Below are positions 1 to 6,135 of a stretch of 6,135 nucleotides of DNA, piece after piece. The notes under the pieces are model-generated. The model worked only from the letters and a program-made list of their open reading frames with translations, did no database searches and was not told the origin of the DNA. The stretch comes from Bacteroidales bacterium (GTDB lineage: Bacteria > Bacteroidota > Bacteroidia > Bacteroidales > ML635J-15). The DNA is taken from contig JAGOEF010000102.1 in NCBI GenBank assembly GCA_017997855.1, forward strand, positions 1-6,135, read 5' to 3'. Every line of letters starts with the position of its first letter. Position 1 is the first letter of the stretch. The position numbers and the translations under genes were made by a program.

Positions 1-22
1 GAGACGCGAATTGTCGCGTCTC
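1..22. repeat. Palindrome (9-bp stem, 4-nt loop) just past the end of gcvP
   Basis: Positions 1-9 (GAGACGCGA) are the exact reverse complement of 14-22 (TCGCGTCTC), leaving a 4-nt loop, ATTG. The element lies 6 bp beyond the gcvP stop codon on the side where gcvP transcription would end, so its RNA could form a strong hairpin that stops transcription or protects the 3' end. The window begins at base 1, so I cannot see whether the stem is longer or whether a T-tract follows on the reverse strand. The GC-rich, near-perfect form also resembles dispersed intergenic palindromes of the REP type. The inverted repeat is certain; its role is inference. Confidence 0.7.
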
Positions 23-28
23 TACGGG

Positions 29-2896
29 TTATTTGATGTATGCCTCGATGGGGTCGCAGGTGCAGACAAGGTTGCGGTCGCCATAGCCATTGTCGATTTT
101 GGCAACGTGGGGCCAGAATTTATTGTCTTTGATCCATGCCAGGGGATAGGCGGCTTCTTCTCGGGAATAGGGGTGTGCCCATTCGCTGCCCGTGCATTCG
201 AATTGTGTGTGCGGTGAATTCTTTACCGGGTTGTCTTCTTTGTCGGAGTTACCGTTGTAGATTTCTTCGAGTTCGGCCCTGATTGATTTCATGGTTTCGA
301 CAAAGCGGTCGAGTTCTTGTTTGCTTTCGCTTTCGGTGGGCTCTACCATCAGGGTTTCGTGAACGGGGAAGGAGAGGGTGGGAGCGTGGTAGCCGTAATC
401 CATCAGGCGGTGGGCAATGTCGGCGGCTTCCACACCGTAGCGTTCTTTGAAGTCGTGGCAGTCGAGTATCATTTCGTGGGCACATCTGCCGGTTTCGCCT
501 GTATAAAGCACTTTGTAGTAGCCTTCTAAGGCTGAGGCAATGTAGTTGGCATTGAGAATGGCCATTTCGGTGGCTTTTTTCAATCCTTTGCCTCCCATCA
601 TTTTGATATACGCGTAGGTGATGGCAAGTACTCCGGCGCTTCCGTACGGGGCTGCGGCTACAGCATGAATAGCTTTGCTGCCACCGGTTTTTATCATGGT
701 GTGGCCGGGCAGGAAATCGACGAGGTGTTTTGCAACCGCAATGGGGCCAACGCCCGGACCGCCTCCTCCATGAGGAATGGCAAAGGTTTTATGCAGGTTG
801 AGGTGGCAAACATCGGCGCCGATAAAGCCCGGATTGGTAAGCCCTACCTGTGCATTCATATTGGCACCGTCCATATATACGAGGCCTCCGTTGTTGTGAA
901 CAATTTCTACCATTTCGAGAATACGGCTTTCGAAAACGCCATGGGTCGAAGGGTAGGTTATCATTATGGCTGCCAGGTTGTTTTTGTGTTCTTCGGCTTT
1001 TGCTTTCAGGTCGTCAACATCGATGTTCCCATTGTTGTCGCAGGCTACTACTACCACTTCCATGCCGGCCATTACAGCACTGGCGGGGTTGGTACCGTGT
1101 GCCGAGGCAGGTATCAGGCAGATGTTGCGGTGCGATTGTGCGTTGTTTTCGTGATAGGCCCGAATTACCATGAGACCGGCGTGTTCGCCTGATGCCCCGG
1201 AGTTGGGTTGCAGGCTTACTCCGGCAAAACCGGTGATTATGGCGAGGTCGTGTTCCAGTTCGTCAATTATTTGTTTGTATCCCAGCCATTGATCGGCAGG
1301 AGCAAAGGGATGGATATTGGCCATATTGTCCCAGCTCAGCGCCAGCATCGAAGTAGCGGGGTTCAGTTTCATGGTGCATGAACCGAGTGGAATCATGCTG
1401 TGGTTAAGTGCGATGTCGCGGCGTTCGAGTTTTTTGATGTAGCGCATCATTTCGGTTTCGCAGCGGAAAGTGTTGAAAACGGATTGCTTCATGAAATCGG
1501 AACTCCGAATAAATGCTTTGTCGAATACCGGTTTTGCATCGATTGCAGTAATTACCGGGGCTTTTTTGTTTGCTGCTGTAGCAAATATGGCTGCCAGTGT
1601 GTTGAGTTCTCCGGGGCTGGTAACTTCGTCGGTACTTAGCGATACGGTGTTGTCGCCCGGGTAGAACAGGTTTATTTTCTGTTCATTAGCGCAGGTTTTA
1701 ATATCGTTGATGCTGACTCCCTGGGGAAGGGCAATCACGAGTGTATCGAAATAGTTATTATTCTTGATGGTGTAACCGAGACTTGTGAGAACACCGGCGA
1801 GTGTGGCTGCCGAATTGTGAATGTGCTGGGCAATGGCTTTAATGCCTTCGGGTCCGTGATAAACGGCGTACATTCCCGACATGGTGGCGAGTAGTGCCTG
1901 AGCGGTGCAGATATTCGAGGTGGCTTTTTCGCGTTTGATATGTTGTTCGCGGGTTTGCAACGACATACGGAGGGCAGTGTTTCCGAATTTATCGACCGAC
2001 ACGCCGATAATGCGTCCGGGCATCTTGCGTTTGTTGTCGTCGGTGGTGGCGAGGAAACCGGCATGCGGGCCACCGAAATACAGCGGCAGGCCAAAGCGTT
2101 GCGAGCTACCCACAACAATATCGGCACCCCATTCTGATGGAGGTGCGAGAATAGCCAGCGACATGAGGTCAACCACGGCCGTCAGGGCTATTCCGCTGGC
2201 ATGCAGTTTTTCGGCGAAAGCCTTGTAATCGTAAATTTCTCCGTTTGCAGCCGGATACTGGACGATGGCACCAAAGGTTTTGTCGCTCATAGCGGCTGTT
2301 TCGAAATCGCCGAAAACAATTTCGACACCAATGGGTTTGGCGCGCAGTTTCAACACATCGATGGTTTGGGGGAACAACCGGTTGTCGACAAAGAGCTGGT
2401 TGCGGCCTTCTTTCATGGCCTGGCGCGAGCGCATTTCGAGCATCATGCTCATGGCTTCGGCACCGGCAGTGGCTTCGTCGAGCAGGGAGCAGTTGGATAC
2501 TTTCATTCCTGTAAGTTCGGTAATCATGGTTTGAAAGTTGAGCAGTGCTTCGAGACGGCCCTGCGAAATTTCGGCCTGATAGGGTGTATAGGATGTGTAC
2601 CAGCTTGCATTTTCGAAGATGTTACGTTTTATTACCGAGGGCATAGCGCAGCCGTAGTAACCACGACCGATAAAGCTGCGGTATATCTTGTTTTTGGCAG
2701 CAACTTCGCCCATCAGGTTTAGAAATTCATGTTCAGCTATACCTTCGGGGAGCTTCAGTTCCTCGGGTAACCTGATGGCTTTTGGTACTACCTGATCAAT
2801 CAGGTCTTCCAAAGATTTTGCTCCTATAACCTCAAGCATTTCGCTTATTTCGCCATCGCGCGGGCCAATGTGCCGTTCAACAAAATTATGATTCAT
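29..2896 (-). CDS. gcvP: Glycine dehydrogenase (aminomethyl-transferring), glycine cleavage system P-protein
   Basis: This cytoplasmic PLP enzyme decarboxylates glycine and passes the aminomethyl group to the lipoyl arm of H-protein (GcvH); T- and L-proteins then yield methylene-tetrahydrofolate, ammonia and NADH. At 955 aa it is the fused single-chain form, close to the roughly 957 aa of E. coli GcvP, not the split GcvPA/GcvPB form. Visible landmarks are the N-terminal RHIGPRD (residues 8-14), the N-half motif GSSQRFGLPLYFGGPHAG (about 263-280), GSCTMKLNP (505-513), SAHGTNPASA (598-607), and NLHKTF with GGGGPG, where K703 is the expected Schiff-base lysine. The C-terminal HPYSREEAAYP and YGDRNLVC blocks are also present. 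No frameshift or missing motif was seen. The start gives the usual N-terminus; there is no Shine-Dalgarno, only A/T-rich leader. gcvT and gcvH are not in the window, and the gene appears to be transcribed alone here. Confidence 0.98.
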   Translation of the reverse strand: MNHNFVERHIGPRDGEISEMLEVIGAKSLEDLIDQVVPKAIRLPEELKLPEGIAEHEFLNLMGEVAAKNKIYRSFIGRGYYGCAMPSVIKRNIFENASWYTSYTPYQAEISQGRLEALLNFQTMITELTGMKVSNCSLLDEATAGAEAMSMMLEMRSRQAMKEGRNQLFVDNRLFPQTIDVLKLRAKPIGVEIVFGDFETAAMSDKTFGAIVQYPAANGEIYDYKAFAEKLHASGIALTAVVDLMSLAILAPPSEWGADIVVGSSQRFGLPLYFGGPHAGFLATTDDNKRKMPGRIIGVSVDKFGNTALRMSLQTREQHIKREKATSNICTAQALLATMSGMYAVYHGPEGIKAIAQHIHNSAATLAGVLTSLGYTIKNNNYFDTLVIALPQGVSINDIKTCANEQKINLFYPGDNTVSLSTDEVTSPGELNTLAAIFATAANKKAPVITAIDAKPVFDKAFIRSSDFMKQSVFNTFRCETEMMRYIKKLERRDIALNHSMIPLGSCTMKLNPATSMLALSWDNMANIHPFAPADQWLGYKQIIDELEHDLAIITGFAGVSLQPNSGASGEHAGLMVIRAYHENNAQSHRNICLIPASAHGTNPASAVMAGMEVVVVACDNNGNIDVDDLKAKAEEHKNNLAAIMITYPSTHGVFESRILEMVEIVHNNGGLVYMDGANMNAQVGLTNPGFIGADVCHLNLHKTFAIPHGGGGPGVGPIAVAKHLVDFLPGHTMIKTGGSKAIHAVAAAPYGSAGVLAITYAYIKMMGGKGLKKATEMAILNANYIASALEGYYKVLYTGETGRCAHEMILDCHDFKERYGVEAADIAHRLMDYGYHAPTLSFPVHETLMVEPTESESKQELDRFVETMKSIRAELEEIYNGNSDKEDNPVKNSPHTQFECTGSEWAHPYSREEAAYPLAWIKDNKFWPHVAKIDNGYGDRNLVCTCDPIEAYIK

Positions 2897-2962
2897 GTTA
2901 TTTATTAATTATAAGTGTTATTTTTTAATGAGCGGTAAATTTAAAAAATACTGCAACAATAC

Positions 2963-2982
2963 ATATTGACAATTGGCAATAT
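2963..2982. promoter_or_regulatory. 20-bp dyad in the gcvP divergent intergenic region, candidate operator
   Basis: ATATTGACAATTGGCAATAT is an inverted repeat with 18 of 20 positions symmetric; only the pair A2969/G2976 breaks it. It also reads as two tandem copies of TTGnCAA (2966-2972 and 2973-2979). It lies 67 bp upstream of the gcvP start and 31 bp upstream of the forward gene at 3014, where a regulator could act on either. Nearby, TAAATTTA (2936-2943, reverse strand) matches 7 of 8 positions of the Bacteroidota -7 motif TAnnTTTG and could serve gcvP, but I found no well-spaced -33 element for it. The dyad is seen directly; its use as an operator is inference. The region is A/T-rich, so chance symmetry is possible. 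Confidence 0.4.
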
Positions 2983-3013
2983 TTTGTTTTTTTTGTAAGA
3001 AATATACCTGCTG

Positions 3014-3631
3014 ATGAAAAGAATTACGGTTTTGTGTGTTGCTTTACTGGGTATTTTAACCGGGCTCAATGCACAGTGCACCATTACGCTGCTTAATGGA
3101 AAGACAATTTCGGCTGCGGATTTTCGATACGATTCGGTGTTGAATCTGTTGGAATATAAAGGTATGAAAGGAGGTCAGCAAAAGTTGCGTTTACTCGATG
3201 GCAGCGAAGTTTTTTCGGTAAGCAACGTATCCAATGTTGAAACAGTTATTTATAAGCCACAGGATGCAGAACAGTTCTCGACCTTCGAAATGCGCTATGT
3301 GGTGCAGGGTGAATCGGCAGCCTATAAGGACTACAAGCCTGTTTGGCCTTTTTTGGCAGGTTTTGCCGTAGGCTACGGCAGTATGCTTATGCCCGTTAAC
3401 CCTATGCTCGGTCTGTGTTTACCCATTGCCTACAATGTGGGTATTTCGTTTGCTAAACCCTGCAATGCATACGTGTTGAAGCACTATCCCACGCAGGCCA
3501 GCGACGAATTGTTTGTGTATGGTTATAAGCAGCACGGTAAAACTAAAATACTTAAACGCTCAATTTTTGGTTCGGTGGCAGGCATTGCTGCCGGGTTGGG
3601 TACTTTGTTTGTGATGAGCCGTGTAAATTAA
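3014..3631 (+). CDS. Uncharacterised exported protein with hydrophobic C-terminal half
   Basis: I do not recognise this 205-aa protein as a named family. Residues 1-20 form a typical Sec signal peptide (MKR, then a hydrophobic core, then LNA) with likely cleavage before Q21. Residues 21-80 look like short beta strands (TITLLNGKTISAADFRYDSV, then LRLLDGSEVFSVSNV), a layout seen in Bacteroidota envelope proteins. Two hydrophobic, Gly-rich stretches follow (about 109-146 and 183-201), separated by a polar segment with DELFVYGYKQHGKTKILKR (about 164-182). This suggests an anchored envelope protein with a periplasmic N-terminal domain. After cleavage, cysteines remain at 22, 135 and 150. The ATG is chosen because it directly precedes the signal peptide; there is no Shine-Dalgarno. 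It diverges from gcvP, and I found no convincing promoter. Coding status is likely; function is unknown. Confidence 0.85.
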   Translation: MKRITVLCVALLGILTGLNAQCTITLLNGKTISAADFRYDSVLNLLEYKGMKGGQQKLRLLDGSEVFSVSNVSNVETVIYKPQDAEQFSTFEMRYVVQGESAAYKDYKPVWPFLAGFAVGYGSMLMPVNPMLGLCLPIAYNVGISFAKPCNAYVLKHYPTQASDELFVYGYKQHGKTKILKRSIFGSVAGIAAGLGTLFVMSRVN

Positions 3632-3690
3632 GTTTTCTCTCTGAAGGCAAGGCTTTCGACTTCTTCTTAAAGATATTTCCGCGATTTGTT

Positions 3691-3757
3691 TTAACAGTTG
3701 TTAACGCTTCTTAACCAAGATTAACGTATTCGGCGTTTTGTTTAACGATGTCTTAAC
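3691..3757 (+). promoter_or_regulatory. Helically phased TTAAC direct-repeat array, candidate activator binding region
   Basis: Six copies of TTAAC start at 3691, 3701, 3711, 3721, 3742 and 3753. The first four are exactly 10 bp apart, the next step is 21 (one copy skipped) and the last is 11, so all six fall on nearly the same face of the helix. The array ends 22 bp before the -7 element at 3780, so the last copy would be centred near -38 from the expected transcription start. This fits an activator that binds tandem direct repeats and touches RNA polymerase. Winged-helix response regulators of the OmpR/PhoB family bind such repeats with 10-11 bp spacing; the B. subtilis PhoP box (TTAACA-like) is one known example. 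A seventh TTAAC lies at 3816-3820, in the leader. The repeats are seen directly; the binding protein is inferred. Confidence 0.6.
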
Positions 3758-3779
3758 TCATTCTGCAATAGGACGTATC

Positions 3780-3787
3780 TATCTTTG
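3780..3787 (+). promoter_or_regulatory. Bacteroidota-type -7 promoter element for the 3838 gene
   Basis: TATCTTTG matches the Bacteroidota primary sigma factor -7 consensus TAnnTTTG at every fixed position. Transcription would start near 3792-3795, giving a leader of about 45 nt before the ATG at 3838. At the usual distance upstream there is only a weak -33 candidate (TTCTG at 3761-3765). A weak -33 box is consistent with a promoter that needs an activator, which suits the TTAAC array just upstream. Confidence 0.65.
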
Positions 3788-3837
3788 TGGCGTAAACAAA
3801 CCGCTAATAATATTGTTAACCTTAAAAAACTAAAACA

Positions 3838-4227
3838 ATGAAAAAAATTTTGATGACTATAGCCGCTGTCCTTTTATTAGGCAGCATTGCAACATTTGCA
3901 AGCGATACTTTAATTATTAACAGTAGCTCGACAGGAGGTAGCGAAAGCAGCGAAATGCCGGCAATTATGAAGCCTGAAGTACGGGTTGTAAATACCCTCG
4001 AAATGCCATGGTCGAAGTCGGGACTGGCTCAATCGGAACTGGTAATAACCCGGGGCGAATATGCGATTTGGAGGGTTGAAGCCGATATGCTGCGCAATAT
4101 TCCGAGTTGTTCGCCGGTAGGAAATTCATATCATTATTTTGTTTACAAAAACGGAGAGTTTTTGTTTACGGTGAACGACTGCAACAAAGAAACTGTGTTT
4201 GATTACTTCAGCAACCAGCAATCTTAA
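3838..4227 (+). CDS. Small uncharacterised secreted protein
   Basis: I do not recognise this 129-aa protein. Residues 1-21 form a clear Sec signal peptide (MKK, then an Ala/Leu core), with cleavage likely after A21 (TFA|SD) or possibly after A18. The mature part is about 108 residues. It begins with a Ser/Gly-rich linker (about 29-39), followed by a domain rich in likely beta strands (EVRVVNTLEM, SELVITRGEYAIWRVEAD, HYFVYKNGEFLFTVNDC). Its only two cysteines after cleavage, C91 and C115, could form a disulfide in the periplasm or outside the cell. There is no lipobox and no second membrane segment. The start is preceded by an A-rich leader without Shine-Dalgarno, normal for this phylum. The gene has its own promoter and terminator, so it is probably monocistronic, with expression likely governed by the TTAAC array. 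Function is unknown; stress or nutrient response is only a guess. Confidence 0.85.
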   Translation: MKKILMTIAAVLLLGSIATFASDTLIINSSSTGGSESSEMPAIMKPEVRVVNTLEMPWSKSGLAQSELVITRGEYAIWRVEADMLRNIPSCSPVGNSYHYFVYKNGEFLFTVNDCNKETVFDYFSNQQS

Positions 4228-4259
4228 CCCGTGCGGCAATACTTCAGCCGCCCAAAACT

Positions 4260-4303
4260 ACCCTGATTTGCCTACCCCGGCAGTTTTCAGGGTTGTTTTT
4301 TTT
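4260..4303 (+). terminator. Rho-independent terminator of the 3838 gene, overlapping the end of the convergent gene
   Basis: ACCCTGA (4260-4266) pairs perfectly with TCAGGGT (4287-4293). Inside it, GCC (4270-4272) can pair with GGC (4279-4281) around a 6-nt loop. Two bases later comes an uninterrupted run of eight T (4296-4303), so the forward direction has the full hairpin-plus-U-tract form. A smaller hairpin, GCGGC/GCCGC (4233-4237 with 4247-4251), lies just before it. On the reverse strand the same stem is followed only by a short TTTT, so it may act weakly for the convergent operon. The T-run lies inside the last codons of the gene at 4287-5237. Confidence 0.75.
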
Positions 4304-5237
4304 GTACCCTGAAACGAATGGGCTTAGTACGTTTGTTTTCGTTAATGCTTGCGTTGAGCTCAAACCCCACAATCAGTGCATAAGCTGTAAAGTACAGCAG
4401 CAGCATTACAATCATCACGGTACCTATAGACCCATAAATTTTATTGTACTGGGCGAAGTTGTTGAGATAATATGAAAAAGCAAGAGTAGCTACAATCTGA
4501 ATAATTGTGGCGAGTGTTGCCCCGGGCGAAATAAACCGGAACCGGTTTCTGCGAGAGGGAGCCAGGTAATAGAGAAAAGATGTTGAGAAGAAAAACAGCG
4601 CAATTACAATAACCCATTTCAGCAGGTTGATAAAAAAGTAAATCCAGGTACTTTTCAGGAATTCAACATTCATCAGGGCATTCAGCAGCCAATCGCTGGC
4701 CGTAATAAGAAAAATGGCGGATGTGAGCAGAACCGAAAGTATCAAAACCAGCACTATCGATATGAACCTTCGATTGAAAAATGATCGGGTTTCGAGTCCA
4801 TGGTAGGTAGCATTAAAGGCATCGGTAAGAGCCATGATTCCGTTTGATGAGAAAAACAGCATCATGATTACCCCCAGCGACAGCAGGTCGCCGCGCTGTT
4901 TGATAACGGTATCTTCGATGGTGGTGCTGAACAGTGAGTAGGCTTCATCGGGCAGCACGCCATTAATAAAATCGAGCAGTTCCTGCTGAAAATTTTCAAT
5001 GGGTATATAGGGTATCAGCGTGAAGAAGAAAATGATAAGAGGGAACAAGGATAAAAAAATATTGAAAGCAACGCCGGCTGCTCTGATGCCGAGATTTCCC
5101 CTGACCAATCCTTTCACGAAAAACAGACCAACATCGTAAATCGGGTATCCGTCGAAGCCGGGTAATGAACGGCGTTTTAGCCAATCGGCTGGTTTTTTAA
5201 ACCTATGGACTATTAGCTTTTTTAGCCGGTCTTTCAT
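4287..5237 (-). CDS. YihY/virulence factor BrkB family inner-membrane protein
   Basis: This is a 316-aa polytopic membrane protein of the YihY/BrkB (UPF0761) family, whose transport substrate, if any, is not established. About six hydrophobic helices are visible, near residues 52-75, 119-141, 157-180, 197-223, 238-258 and 267-292. Family marks are AAGVAFNIFLSLFPLIIF (about 53-70), the loop aspartates and SSNGIMALTDAFNATY (130-145), and the C-terminal PGATLATIIQIVATLAFSYYL followed by YGSIGTVMIVMLLLYFTAYALIVGFELNA (268-296). The N-terminus (MKDRLKKLIVHRFKKP) and C-terminus are basic, suggesting both are cytoplasmic. The start codon overlaps the nadC stop by one base (TGATG), so translation is probably coupled to nadC. 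The last codons are read from the same DNA as the terminator of the convergent gene. The old name ribonuclease BN for this family is a misassignment. Confidence 0.93.
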   Translation of the reverse strand: MKDRLKKLIVHRFKKPADWLKRRSLPGFDGYPIYDVGLFFVKGLVRGNLGIRAAGVAFNIFLSLFPLIIFFFTLIPYIPIENFQQELLDFINGVLPDEAYSLFSTTIEDTVIKQRGDLLSLGVIMMLFFSSNGIMALTDAFNATYHGLETRSFFNRRFISIVLVLILSVLLTSAIFLITASDWLLNALMNVEFLKSTWIYFFINLLKWVIVIALFFFSTSFLYYLAPSRRNRFRFISPGATLATIIQIVATLAFSYYLNNFAQYNKIYGSIGTVMIVMLLLYFTAYALIVGFELNASINENKRTKPIRFRVQKKQP

Positions 5238-6082
5238 CAGAAAGCTTTTAGACTTAAATCGAGGCTGCTGATATGGTGTGTGAGTGCCCCGATCGAAATG
5301 AAATCGACGCCTGCAGCTGCATATTCGCTGACATTGTGCAGACCGATACCTCCCGATGATTCGGTTTCGTAACGACCCGCAATTTGTTCGACAGCCAAGC
5401 GGGTGTTGCCCACGCTGAAATTGTCGAGCATAATTCGGTGAATGCCGCCGGTGCTGAGTACCTGACTGAGTTCTTCAAAATTGCGGACCTCGATTTCGAT
5501 TTTCAGGTTGAGATTGTTCTCGCTGAGATATTGGTGTACGCGCGAAATGGCTTGTGATATTCCGCCGGAAAAATCAACATGATTATCTTTAATCATAATC
5601 ATATCGTAAAGCCCGATACGGTGGTTTACCCCGCCACCGAGGCGAACGGCTTCTTTTTCGATGAGTCTCATGCCCGGAGTGGTTTTTCGGGTATCAAGAA
5701 TTTTGGCTTTATATTGCTTTACGGCTTCGGCATAGCGGCGGGTTTCGGTGGCAATACCGCTCATGCGCTGCATAAAATTCAGTACGGTGCGCTCCGAGGT
5801 CAGCAAGGATCTCGATTTACCTTTGGCAATAAAGGCTACGTCGCCGGGTTGTACACGTTGACCATCGCCAATATAAATATCGAGGCTGATATCAGGGTCG
5901 AAAAAGCGGAACACTTCTGCAGCAATCTCAACGCCTGCCAAAATACCCGCTTGTTTTACCAATAATCGTGCTTTTCCTTCGGCATCAGCCGGAATACAGG
6001 CCAGCGAGGTGTGGTCGCCCTTGCCGACATCTTCGAGATATGCGCTTTCGATTAGCCGGCGCAGATTCAGCAAATCTGTCAT
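5237..6082 (-). CDS. nadC: Nicotinate-nucleotide pyrophosphorylase (carboxylating), quinolinate phosphoribosyltransferase
   Basis: This cytoplasmic enzyme converts quinolinate and PRPP to nicotinate mononucleotide, CO2 and pyrophosphate, the step where the de novo pathway enters NAD synthesis. The 281-aa length is normal for NadC. Visible conserved blocks are EDVGKGDHTS (17-26), SERTVLNFMQRMSGIAT (96-112), the substrate-binding DTRKTTPGMRLIEKEAV (130-146), GGGVNHRIGLYDMIMIKDNH (149-168), EIEVRN (196-201), MLDNF (218-222), ESSGGI (241-246) and DFISIGALTHH (260-270). No expected residue appears lost. The reading frame stays open upstream to the window edge, but this ATG gives the usual NadC N-terminus, and a purine-rich AGAAGAAGA lies directly before it. 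It overlaps the upstream gene by 4 bp (ATGA) and the downstream YihY gene by 1 bp, so it sits in an operon. nadA and nadB are not in the window. Confidence 0.98.
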   Translation of the reverse strand: MTDLLNLRRLIESAYLEDVGKGDHTSLACIPADAEGKARLLVKQAGILAGVEIAAEVFRFFDPDISLDIYIGDGQRVQPGDVAFIAKGKSRSLLTSERTVLNFMQRMSGIATETRRYAEAVKQYKAKILDTRKTTPGMRLIEKEAVRLGGGVNHRIGLYDMIMIKDNHVDFSGGISQAISRVHQYLSENNLNLKIEIEVRNFEELSQVLSTGGIHRIMLDNFSVGNTRLAVEQIAGRYETESSGGIGLHNVSEYAAAGVDFISIGALTHHISSLDLSLKAF

Positions 6083-6135
6083 TCTTCTTCTATTCGCAAT
6101 TGATGTATTAACGAAATGGCTCCTTTTTGTTTCAC
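6079..6135 (-). CDS. C-terminal fragment of an unidentified gene upstream of nadC
   Basis: On the reverse strand one frame is open from the window edge for 18 codons (VKQKGAISLIHQLRIEEE), then stops at TGA (6079-6081). That TGA overlaps the nadC ATG as ATGA, the usual sign of a preceding gene in the same operon. The GTG at the edge is probably an internal codon, not a start. The fragment is too short for me to name the product. A chance open frame of this length is possible, but the exact stop-start overlap makes a real gene end more likely. Confidence 0.55.
   Translation of the reverse strand: MKQKGAISLIHQLRIEEE

Noticed and set aside
665..1192. Long forward-strand open frame (175 codons) opposite gcvP, with similar ones at 2201-2722 and 1905-2228
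   Set aside because: They lie fully antisense to a well-conserved gcvP, and their translations show no recognisable domain or good start region. They are explained by the codon bias of gcvP.
2966..2971. TTGACA as a sigma-70 style -35 box for the gene at 3014
   Set aside because: No TATAAT-like or TAnnTTTG-like element lies at proper spacing downstream, and Bacteroidota promoters do not use the classical -35 box.
2897..3013. Glycine riboswitch upstream of gcvP
   Set aside because: The region is only 117 bp, A/T-rich, and shared with a divergent gene. I see none of the paired helices or conserved purine-rich cores of a glycine aptamer.
3014..3085. Lipoprotein signal in the 205-aa protein (cysteine at residue 22)
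   Set aside because: The residues before the cysteine are N-A-Q, and glutamine at -1 does not fit a lipobox; ordinary signal peptidase I cleavage before Q21 is more likely.
3643..3657. Hairpin GAAGGC-AAG-GCTTTC after the gene ending at 3631, possible terminator
   Set aside because: The stem is 6 bp with a G-T wobble and a 3-nt loop, and the following bases are only loosely T-rich (GACTTCTTCTT). It is too weak to call.
5579..5965. Forward-strand open frame of 128 codons opposite nadC
   Set aside because: It is antisense to conserved NadC motifs and its translation has no recognisable features.

Overview
The window looks like chromosomal DNA from a member of the Bacteroidota (Bacteroidetes). 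Three things point there: a perfect match to the phylum's -7 promoter motif TAnnTTTG (TATCTTTG at 3780-3787), A/T-rich start regions without a Shine-Dalgarno sequence, and two small exported proteins of a style typical of that phylum. No mobile element, CRISPR array, tRNA or rRNA is visible. The content is mostly core metabolism and envelope genes, and most of the window is coding.

Layout. Positions 1-22 are a near-perfect palindrome just past the end of gcvP. The reverse-strand gcvP (29-2896) encodes full-length glycine decarboxylase, the P-protein of the glycine cleavage system. A 117-bp divergent intergenic region (2897-3013) carries a 20-bp dyad. It separates gcvP from a forward-strand gene (3014-3631) for an unrecognised exported protein with hydrophobic segments. 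The next gap (3632-3837, 206 bp) holds the most striking signal: six TTAAC copies phased on the DNA helix, just upstream of a good Bacteroidota promoter. These precede a forward gene (3838-4227) for an unrecognised 129-aa secreted protein, which ends at a rho-independent terminator (4260-4303). That terminator runs into the 3' end of the convergent reverse-strand gene.

The right side is a tightly packed reverse-strand operon. From upstream to downstream it contains the last 18 codons of an unidentified gene (6079-6135), nadC (5237-6082, quinolinate phosphoribosyltransferase) and a YihY/BrkB-family membrane protein (4287-5237). The junctions are ATGA and TGATG overlaps, so translational coupling is likely.

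Functionally, gcvP (glycine to one-carbon units) and nadC (de novo NAD synthesis) are housekeeping genes. NAD is the final electron acceptor of the glycine cleavage system, but nothing shows joint regulation. I see no clear new multi-gene system. The best lead is the phased TTAAC array, with its promoter, secreted protein and terminator forming a self-contained regulated unit.
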